Assembly (NCBI GenBank): GCA_016777395.1 | Contig: JADHRO010000105.1 | Location: 1-7,202 of the forward strand | Source of the DNA: Chitinophagales bacterium | GTDB lineage: Bacteria > Bacteroidota > Bacteroidia > Chitinophagales > UBA8649 | Direction of reading: 5' to 3' | DNA: 7,202 nt | Part shown: one piece after another, positions 1-5,525 of the stretch | Layout of the letters: every line of letters starts with the position of its first letter | Position numbering within the stretch: position 1 is the first letter of the stretch | Position numbers and translations under genes: made by a program | The notes under the pieces: model-generated | Told to the model about the DNA's origin: nothing | Database searches by the model: none | What the model saw: only the letters and a program-made list of their open reading frames with translations

Positions 1-1
1 T

Positions 2-1177
2 GAGGGGGAAGAGAAGAAATTACCTAAGATGGCTGTGGAAAAGGAGGACACTGCAGCTATAATTAGACTAAAGGAGGAGATAGTGGAGAAACTGAAAGAA
101 GAAGAAAGTATAGCTCAATTGAAACTGGAAGAGAAAAAAAAGAAAGCAGAGGCGGACGAAAAAAGAAAGAAAGCTTTGGAGGAAAATATAACTTCTCAAG
201 AAAAAGAATTGGCTGCTATGAAAAAAGCTAAGGAAGATGCAATAGCAAAGAAAAATAGACTGTTAGAGGAGAAGCGATTAAGAGCTAAGAAAAAAAATGA
301 AGAAAAGGAAGATGATGTATTAATTTTTGATGTAAACTTTGAATCTGCAAAGGATACCACCTCAAAAAAATATAAAAAACAGCAATTGGCTTTGGCAAAG
401 GAGATAGTTGAAATGCAGGATAATTTGGAAGACATGACTACGGTTCGGGTAGATCAGGTAGAAATCAAATCCTCTAAAAAACGTAAGAAATTAAAAATGG
501 GTGATGATGTGGATGCCATTAGGATGGAGAAAAGTCGATTTTTCCTAAGTAGAGCCATGTTTGAAATTGATAAAAAAAATTATAAAAAGGCAGTGGAATA
601 TGCAGATAAAAGTATATCTCTGAACCCTAATTTCACAGAGGCATATATGCTGAAAGCAGATGTTTATGCGAGTTTCGGCTATTACGACAAAGCCTATAAT
701 AGCTACAGGAATGCCAATTTGACGGATAATCAAATTCCGCAACTGCATTACAATATGGGTAATTGCTTAATTTACTTAAATAAGAAAGAGCAAGCCATCG
801 AAGAGATGACTGAGGCTATACGAATTGATTCTGCTTATATTTTGGCTTATTCAGGTCGATCAGCGCTTTACGTTGGAATGAACAAATACCGATCAGCTTT
901 AACTGATTACAATACTATTCTAACAATAAACAAGTACTTTTACCCTGCTCTGAAGGGAAGGGGTTTGGCCCATTTAAATTTGGGTAATTATAATGAAGCG
1001 GTTCGTGATTTTAACGAACTATTGGAGTATGAGACAGAAGATCCAAGCATATACTACCACAGAGGAATGGCTAAAATGTATCAAGCAGAAATTTATGGTG
1101 CTTGCATGGATTTTTTAAGTGCTTCAGAAAATGGATTTATTGATGCAAATAAAGCGATTAATAAGTATTGCGATTAA
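2..1177 (+). CDS. TPR-repeat protein with Lys/Glu-rich coiled coil (5' end outside window)
   Basis: The reading frame is open to the left edge: nine sense codons precede the first ATG at position 29 and are as Glu/Lys-rich as what follows. The true start is therefore probably upstream and this is a 3' partial gene. Numbering from that ATG (382 residues), about 10-95 is a highly charged Lys/Glu heptad-like region, probably coiled coil. About 96-168 is a linker with further basic patches. About 169-372 holds six consecutive 34-residue TPR units with the usual Ala/Gly and aromatic spacing (for example YNMGNCLIYLNKKEQAIEEM and GRGLAHLNLGNYNEAVRDF). The tail, ending in INKYCD, resembles the tail common in Bacteroidota TPR proteins. 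TPRs bind proteins, so a scaffold role is likely, but the partner is unknown. No signal peptide can be judged because the N-terminus is missing. No catalytic domain is visible. Confidence 0.85.
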   Translation, partial: EGEEKKLPKMAVEKEDTAAIIRLKEEIVEKLKEEESIAQLKLEEKKKKAEADEKRKKALEENITSQEKELAAMKKAKEDAIAKKNRLLEEKRLRAKKKNEEKEDDVLIFDVNFESAKDTTSKKYKKQQLALAKEIVEMQDNLEDMTTVRVDQVEIKSSKKRKKLKMGDDVDAIRMEKSRFFLSRAMFEIDKKNYKKAVEYADKSISLNPNFTEAYMLKADVYASFGYYDKAYNSYRNANLTDNQIPQLHYNMGNCLIYLNKKEQAIEEMTEAIRIDSAYILAYSGRSALYVGMNKYRSALTDYNTILTINKYFYPALKGRGLAHLNLGNYNEAVRDFNELLEYETEDPSIYYHRGMAKMYQAEIYGACMDFLSASENGFIDANKAINKYCD

Positions 1178-1209
1178 AAATTAGGCAGTTTATAGCTAAT
1201 CTGTTTTTT

Positions 1210-1217
1210 TAACTTTG
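1210..1217 (+). promoter_or_regulatory. Possible Bacteroidota -7 promoter element in front of rmlD
   Basis: TAACTTTG fits the Bacteroidota -7 consensus TAnnTTTG exactly and follows a run of seven T. It ends only 6 nt before the rmlD ATG, so a transcript starting about 6-7 nt downstream would be leaderless or nearly so. No TTG (-33 element) lies at the expected distance upstream, which weakens the call. Confidence 0.35.
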
Positions 1218-1223
1218 TGAGGA

Positions 1224-2084
1224 ATGAAAAAATTATGTTTAATTGGAGCGGATGGTCAGTTAGGAACGGAAATATCTATGGCACTGAGTGACGATGCTAG
1301 GTTTCATTGTACCTTGCTAACCATTAAAGAATTGGATCTTCTTAATACCGACAAGGTAGTGGAGTATTTTTCCAATAATTCCTTTGATTTTGTTATCAAC
1401 TGCGCCGCATACACCGCTGTGGATAAGGCTGAAGTAGAGTTAGAACTTAATGACAGACTCAATTATTTAGTAGTTGAGAAGCTAGCTGACCTATGTAGGA
1501 AGCAAGATGCTTTTTTTATTCATATCTCTACTGATTTTGTGTTTGACGGCACTAAATGCAGTCCTTGGACTGAATCAGATAATACCAATCCTTTGCAGGC
1601 CTACGGTCGAGCTAAGTTAAAAGGGGAAGCATCAGTGACCAAAGGTATTGTGCTTCGTACGTCCTGGTTATACTCACCTTACGGTAACAATTTCGTGAAA
1701 ACAATGTTGCGATTGGGCAGTGAACGGGAACAGTTAAATGTGGTCAATAACCAAATAGGAACCCCTACTTATGCTTATGATTTAGCTCGAGTAATAGTCA
1801 CCATTTGTTTAGATAAAAATTATAAGAAAAAAAACGGTATTTATCATATGAGCAATGAAGGAGTTGCCTCATGGTATGACTTTGCTTGCAGTATTATGGA
1901 ATATGGAAAAAAAGACTGCGTGGTGAAACCGATACCCGATTCGGCTTTCCCCACTGCTGCCAAGCGTCCGAATTATAGTGTATTAGATAAAACGAAGATT
2001 AAGGAACAATTTGGTATCGAAATACCTTATTGGAGAGATAGCCTTAAGCAGTGTATCAAAATTTTAAAAGAATATGAAAGTTGA
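1224..2084 (+). CDS. rmlD: dTDP-4-dehydrorhamnose reductase (RmlD)
   Basis: RmlD catalyses the last step of dTDP-L-rhamnose synthesis, the NAD(P)H-dependent reduction of dTDP-4-dehydrorhamnose. The product supplies rhamnose for surface polysaccharide, and the enzyme is cytoplasmic. The 286 residues match the family length. Visible motifs are the Rossmann dinucleotide loop GADGQLG (8-14), NCAAYTAVDKAE (59-70), STDFVFDG (102-109; Phe where Tyr is usual), the catalytic Tyr127-xxx-Lys131 pair of extended short-chain dehydrogenases, and the C-terminal KRPNYSVLD block (247-255). The ATG at 1224 puts the dinucleotide loop at the normal distance from the N-terminus. The stop overlaps the next gene, cysQ, by 11 nt, so the two are almost certainly co-transcribed. 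The other rhamnose genes (rmlA, rmlB, rmlC) are not in the window. Related NAD-dependent epimerases are an alternative, but GxxGQLG with the KRPxxSxLD block favours RmlD. Confidence 0.92.
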   Translation: MKKLCLIGADGQLGTEISMALSDDARFHCTLLTIKELDLLNTDKVVEYFSNNSFDFVINCAAYTAVDKAEVELELNDRLNYLVVEKLADLCRKQDAFFIHISTDFVFDGTKCSPWTESDNTNPLQAYGRAKLKGEASVTKGIVLRTSWLYSPYGNNFVKTMLRLGSEREQLNVVNNQIGTPTYAYDLARVIVTICLDKNYKKKNGIYHMSNEGVASWYDFACSIMEYGKKDCVVKPIPDSAFPTAAKRPNYSVLDKTKIKEQFGIEIPYWRDSLKQCIKILKEYES

Positions 2085-2844
2085 AATTAAGAAGATAATC
2101 AATATTGCCAGAGAGGCTGGAGATGCTATTTTAGAGATATACCAAAAGGATTTTGAAGTATACACTAAAAAAGATGAATCTCCATTAACTGAGGCTGACC
2201 AAGCAGCCAATGCGATTATTTTGGAAAAGCTCATCGCCAACTATCCCGATATACCTTATATTTCTGAAGAAGTAAAGCAAAATGATTATTCCGAGAGAAA
2301 AGATTGGGAACACTGTTGGCTGATTGATCCATTGGATGGCACCAAAGAGTTTATCAAGAAAAACGGAGAATTTACAGTCAATATAGCTTTGATTCACAAG
2401 GGTGAGCCTATTTTAGGTGTTGTCCATGTTCCTGTCCAAAACAAAACCTATTATGCAGAAAAAAATCAAGGTGCATTTGTTATTGAAAATAATGGAGTAC
2501 CCAAGCAAATAGAAAATAGAACACATTACAGTGAATTGGATGAAATCGTTGTGGTAGCGAGTCGCTCTCATCTTAGTCAGGAGGTTGTTGACTTTGTGGA
2601 TGATTTAAAAGCAAAAGGAAAGCAAGTCGAATTTCTTTCTTCAGGCAGCTCTCTTAAGTTTTGTTTGGTTGCTGAAGGTAAAGCGCATGTATACCCACGT
2701 TTAGCTCCAACGATGGAGTGGGATACCGGAGCCGCTCATGCAGTTTGCTTAGAAGCGGGGAAGAATGTGCTAGTTTATGAGACCAAGGAAGCCCTTAGCT
2801 ATAATCGGGAGGATTTGTTAAATCCATGGTTTATTGTGGAATAA
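2074..2844 (+). CDS. cysQ: 3'(2'),5'-bisphosphate nucleotidase (CysQ)
   Basis: This is a Mg2+-dependent, Li+-sensitive phosphatase of the inositol monophosphatase superfamily. It removes the 3'-phosphate of PAP (and PAPS), recycling the by-product of sulfate assimilation and sulfotransfer. At 256 residues it is close to E. coli CysQ. Metal-site motifs are all present: KKDESPLTEAD (32-42), Glu65-Glu66, DPLDGTKEF (85-93, metal ligands Asp85 and Asp88), the SGSSLKFCLVAEG block (190-202) and WDTGAAHAV (206-214, ligand Asp207). The GTKEF wording separates CysQ from ordinary inositol monophosphatases (GTxNF). The start at 2074 lies inside the 3' end of rmlD in another frame (11-nt overlap), which suggests translational coupling. 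No sulfate-assimilation genes (cysD, cysN, cysC, cysH) are nearby. The pairing with a sugar-nucleotide gene suggests an edge of a surface-polysaccharide locus, but that is inference. Confidence 0.93.
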   Translation: MKVEIKKIINIAREAGDAILEIYQKDFEVYTKKDESPLTEADQAANAIILEKLIANYPDIPYISEEVKQNDYSERKDWEHCWLIDPLDGTKEFIKKNGEFTVNIALIHKGEPILGVVHVPVQNKTYYAEKNQGAFVIENNGVPKQIENRTHYSELDEIVVVASRSHLSQEVVDFVDDLKAKGKQVEFLSSGSSLKFCLVAEGKAHVYPRLAPTMEWDTGAAHAVCLEAGKNVLVYETKEALSYNREDLLNPWFIVE

Positions 2845-2867
2845 TAAATAGCCAATTAATCATCAAC

Positions 2868-3102
2868 TTATTTATTGTGCTCTAACCAGATTAATTCATC
2901 GGTTTTGAAGCCTGGGGCCTTAGCTTATTTCAAATAGTCATTTTTCAAATTTAAAATCCATTCTTGCTATTTCATACCATTTTCCCAAATATTGTTCTTT
3001 ATTGAACGGGCTTACCGCTGAGGCACCCAATGGGATATTTTAGCATGACTTTAGGAGAAAGAAGAAAGCGATTAATAGAATAGTATGGGGTAAACGTCTT
3101 AT
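2868..3102 (-). pseudogene. Remnant of a Blc-type bacterial lipocalin, internally deleted
   Basis: On the minus strand two pieces of a bacterial (Blc-like) lipocalin can be read. The N-terminal piece (3102 to 2938) has a hydrophobic leader, about ILLIAFFFLLKSC. After an in-frame TAA (3040-3042) comes NIPLGASAVSPFNK, then EQYLGKWYEIARMDFKFEK. The latter is the lipocalin GxW signature, as in the E. coli Blc segment RYLGTWYEIARFDHRFER. A TGA follows at 2938-2940. The C-terminal piece (2942 to 2868, another frame) reads NDYLK, a TAA (2925-2927), AKAPGFKTDELIWLEHNK and the natural stop. This is the usual lipocalin ending (…LIWVEH…). About 100 residues of barrel between the pieces are missing. Damage seen: two nonsense codons, a frame change, the large deletion, and no ATG where a start is expected (ATA at 3100-3102). 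Family knowledge: Blc proteins are outer-membrane lipoproteins that bind lipids. The relic follows the LytTR gene by 25 nt on the same strand. Identification is from memory of the family and was not searched. Confidence 0.8.
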
Positions 3103-3127
3103 GGCAAAGGTTTTTTAAGCAGAACAA

Positions 3128-3895
3128 TCATTCATCTAGCCAATCTTTAAAACTTCTTGATTTTTCAGCACTTATTACAAGTTCACTTGCTTGATTAGGT
3201 TCTAAATTAAGTTTTACTCTACCTTTAAAATAAGGATGAATCTCTGCTATGGAATCAATATTTATCATGAATTGTCTATTGGCTCTAAAAAAAACCTCAG
3301 GATCCAAAAGCTCTTCTACTTCATCTAAACTGTTATCGATAGGAAACTTTTTTCCATTAAACTTAACCAGGTAGTTAATGCGTTCATGAGAAAAGAAATA
3401 GGCAATATCTTGAACATTTACAGATCGGATAACATTCCCAATCTTAACCATAAATCGTTTCTTATATTCCTTATCTTTCTCCGCTAAAAGATGGGTTAAT
3501 TTTTGCAGATCTTTGACATAGCTGACTTCACTTTTTTCTTTAAAATAAGTGCTGTATTTATCAAAACAAAATTTGACATCTTCAATAGATGCTTCCGCTG
3601 TATAAAAGTATAAGGTATTAAATAAGAAGGAGCTAGCCATGTGTCGATCATTTCTTGCAAAAAATACTAATGCAGAGGAAACTTGCTTTTTTGAGTATAT
3701 AGAAAATAAATCTTCCACTTCATCATCACAAACATTGAAAATTAACTCAGGGTCTTCATTATTGTTTAGGTAGTTTAAAAAATCGTCCCGCCCCACTACA
3801 ATATCTATATTATCGGGTTGCTGACTGAGACGCTGAATAGTTTTACTAAGCAGTTGTGCTGATTTTTTTGAAACAGAAACGATGAGTACATTCAT
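3128..3895 (-). CDS. LytTR-family DNA-binding regulator with degenerate receiver-like N-terminus
   Basis: This 255-residue protein ends in a clear LytTR DNA-binding domain (about 146-255). It carries the block FFRANRQFMINID (202-214), then IHPYFKGRVKLNL (219-231) and ELVISAEKSRSFKDWL (238-253), the form typical of Bacteroidota response regulators. Residues 1-120 have the length and alternating strand/helix pattern of a CheY-like receiver, starting NVLIV. The key residues are absent: SVS (7-9) replaces the acidic pair, LIFNV (51-55) has no phospho-accepting Asp, and the conserved Lys-Pro near the end is Ala-Glu (100-101). About 120-147 is a charged helical linker. It probably acts as a phosphorylation-independent transcription regulator, but target and signal are unknown. 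No sensor kinase lies nearby. It converges on cysQ and is followed after 25 nt by the lipocalin relic on the same strand. An in-frame TAG a few codons upstream supports the ATG at 3895. Confidence 0.88.
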   Translation of the reverse strand: MNVLIVSVSKKSAQLLSKTIQRLSQQPDNIDIVVGRDDFLNYLNNNEDPELIFNVCDDEVEDLFSIYSKKQVSSALVFFARNDRHMASSFLFNTLYFYTAEASIEDVKFCFDKYSTYFKEKSEVSYVKDLQKLTHLLAEKDKEYKKRFMVKIGNVIRSVNVQDIAYFFSHERINYLVKFNGKKFPIDNSLDEVEELLDPEVFFRANRQFMINIDSIAEIHPYFKGRVKLNLEPNQASELVISAEKSRSFKDWLDE

Positions 3896-3989
3896 GAAAC
3901 TCTAAAATAAGAAAACTTAAGAACTAATTTTTCAGGAATAAGCTGATTACATCTTCTGTTTGATTATTTAAAAAAAAGAGGACTATTTC

Positions 3990-4017
3990 TTGTAGAATTT
4001 TAGGAAGTGTATATTTG
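3990..4017 (+). promoter_or_regulatory. Bacteroidota-type promoter, TTG-N17-TATATTTG
   Basis: TTG (3990-3992) is followed after 17 nt by TATATTTG (4010-4017), an exact match to the Bacteroidota -33/-7 consensus TTG and TAnnTTTG at an accepted spacing. Transcription would start near 4023-4025, about 160 nt before the hisS start codon, and pass through the hairpin at 4034-4060. The region is AT-rich, so chance matches are possible. Confidence 0.5.
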
Positions 4018-4033
4018 TATGGTGTTAAAAATT

Positions 4034-4060
4034 AAAAGCCCTACCGAAGCAGGGCTTTTT
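4034..4060. terminator. Rho-independent terminator-like hairpin in the hisS leader
   Basis: AAAAGCCCT (4034-4042) pairs perfectly with AGGGCTTTT (4051-4059) around an 8-nt centre, with T-rich flanks on both sides, so either strand could use it. Read from the minus strand the centre pairs further, giving a C(UUCG)G tetraloop closed by a G-U and a C-G pair. Read from the plus strand it leaves an A-C mismatch and a CGAA loop. The RNA hairpin is therefore better on the minus strand. It may block antisense transcription, end a short plus-strand RNA or attenuate hisS; the sequence does not decide. Confidence 0.65.
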
Positions 4061-4182
4061 CCAAACCAAACCAACAATATGAATTATTGATACACCTAAT
4101 TTATACTTACAATTACTATTGTTGAACATATTTTCTCTGAAACGGTATAATATCATTCTGAATCGGGAAATAATGAAACCAA

Positions 4183-5520
4183 ATGGAAACTATGAAAATA
4201 AAACCAGCTTTACCAAAAGGAATGAGAGATTTTTTGCCAGCGGACGTGCGCAAAAGAAATTACATCATTCAAACGATTAAGGAATCTTTTGAATTATTTG
4301 GTTTTCAAGCTATAGAAACTCCGGTAATGGAGAATCTAAATACGCTTGCGGGTAAGTATGGAGATGAAGGGGATAAGCTTTTGTTTAAAGTACTAAACTC
4401 AGGAGATTACTTAAAAAAGGTGACCTTCAATGAATTAGGCGATGCGGATTCAAGGAAGTTAACTCCTAAAATAGCTGATAAGGGATTGCGATACGATTTA
4501 ACGGTGCCGCTTGCTCGATACGTTGTGCAGCATCAGAATGAAATTAGCTTTCCATTTAAGCGATACCATATTGCTCCAGTTTGGCGAGCAGATCGACCAC
4601 AAAAAGGTCGTTATCGAGAATTTTTCCAATGTGACGCGGATATTATAGGTAGTAAGAGCCTATATAATGAAGTGGAATTGATTCAAATCTATTCAAGTGT
4701 TTTTGAAAAGCTGAAATTAGCGGTTACTATAAAATATAACAACAGAAAAATCCTTATGGGTTTGATGCAAGCACTTGGTCTATCTGGCAGGGAACAGGAG
4801 GGTATTGTACTATTAGATAAATTGGATAAAATTGGCCCAGATAGAGTGCTCGAAGAGTTTAAAACGCTTGGATTAAGCCAAGATCAGTTGACCCTCTTTA
4901 AAACAGTTGTAAGTGAAAATGATATCCATGCCTTACCTCATTCTGAATTGATTCAACAGGGGATCGAAGAATTAGAGTTTGTAAAGAAGTTTAATATTCC
5001 TTCTTCAAAATTTGATGTTACGCTAGCGCGTGGACTTGACTACTATACGGGATGCATTTTTGAAGTGGTAAGTAATGAATACGAAATTGGAAGTGTTGGT
5101 GGAGGTGGTCGATATGATAACTTAACGGAGATGTTTGGTAAGTCGGATTTAGCGGGTGTAGGTATTTCTTTTGGATTAGATCGTATTTATGATGTTTTGG
5201 AAGGATTAGCTCGTTTTCCTGAAACGCTTAATGCAAGCTCTAGTGTTATGTTTGCTCATTATGATGATGCGAATCAGTCCTATGCATTTGAAGCCTTGGG
5301 TAAATTGAGAGCAGCTGGAATTCCAGCTGAGTTATATCCAGATAATGCTAAATTTCAGAAACAAATAAAATATGCTAACGATAAAGGAATTTCATATGTA
5401 GCTATAGTAGGGGATAATGAAATGAAGAATGAAACTTTCATGTTAAAGAACATGGAAACAGGCGAACAAGAGGAGATGTCAATCCAAGCACTTATTAATT
5501 ATTTAAATTCCATTAAATAA
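4183..5520 (+). CDS. hisS: Histidyl-tRNA synthetase
   Basis: HisS is a class IIa aminoacyl-tRNA synthetase that charges tRNA-His in the cytoplasm. In 445 residues the class II core and the anticodon-binding domain are visible. PKGMRDFLP (11-19) is the HisRS N-terminal signature. RYDLTVPLAR (103-112) begins the substrate pocket. The motif 2 region is YHIAPVWRADRPQKGRYREF (128-147), with Arg135 as the expected ATP-contacting arginine. The histidine-specific motifs are LARGLDYYTG (281-290) and GGGGRYD (306-312), and motif 3 is GVGISFGLDRIY (325-336). About 354-445 is the alpha/beta anticodon-binding domain. Two in-frame ATGs, 4183 and 4192, are possible starts; neither has a convincing Shine-Dalgarno. 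The first puts PKGMRD at residue 11 and is kept, but 4192 cannot be excluded. The gene is followed after 5 nt by hutH and should share its transcript. Confidence 0.97.
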   Translation: METMKIKPALPKGMRDFLPADVRKRNYIIQTIKESFELFGFQAIETPVMENLNTLAGKYGDEGDKLLFKVLNSGDYLKKVTFNELGDADSRKLTPKIADKGLRYDLTVPLARYVVQHQNEISFPFKRYHIAPVWRADRPQKGRYREFFQCDADIIGSKSLYNEVELIQIYSSVFEKLKLAVTIKYNNRKILMGLMQALGLSGREQEGIVLLDKLDKIGPDRVLEEFKTLGLSQDQLTLFKTVVSENDIHALPHSELIQQGIEELEFVKKFNIPSSKFDVTLARGLDYYTGCIFEVVSNEYEIGSVGGGGRYDNLTEMFGKSDLAGVGISFGLDRIYDVLEGLARFPETLNASSSVMFAHYDDANQSYAFEALGKLRAAGIPAELYPDNAKFQKQIKYANDKGISYVAIVGDNEMKNETFMLKNMETGEQEEMSIQALINYLNSIK

Positions 5521-5525
5521 AGTTT

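Noticed and set aside
196..748. Minus-strand open frames at 196-435 and 545-748 within the TPR gene.
   Set aside because: They are antisense to a well-supported coding region. Their Phe/Ser-rich composition is the mirror of Lys/Glu codons, and they show no recognisable domain.
2185..2397. Minus-strand open frame inside cysQ, and a similar one at 5852-6112 inside hutH.
   Set aside because: Both lie wholly within genes with intact active-site motifs on the plus strand and have no own signals or family resemblance.
3044..3118. Plus-strand open stretch reading HDFRRKKKAINRIVWGKR and onward, suggestive of a basic small protein or transposase fragment.
   Set aside because: It has no start near its beginning and follows an in-frame TAG. 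It is the antisense of the hydrophobic leader of the lipocalin relic, which explains the sequence better.
4019..4090. A 23-codon ORF (MVLKIKSPTEAG…) in the hisS leader, considered as a leader peptide.
   Set aside because: It contains no histidine codon, its ATG lies at or before the predicted transcript start, and it runs through the hairpin. There is no ribosome-binding signal.
4146..4151. TATAAT, a perfect E. coli-type -10 box just upstream of hisS.
   Set aside because: The Bacteroidota housekeeping sigma factor uses TAnnTTTG and TTG elements. Neither fits here and the leader is AT-rich, so chance is likely.
3896..4182. Searched for a second gene relic or a minus-strand promoter for the LytTR gene.
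   Set aside because: No recognisable protein fragment was found in any frame. The best minus-strand -7 candidate (TATTTTAG, 3902-3909) has one mismatch and no TTG at the right distance.
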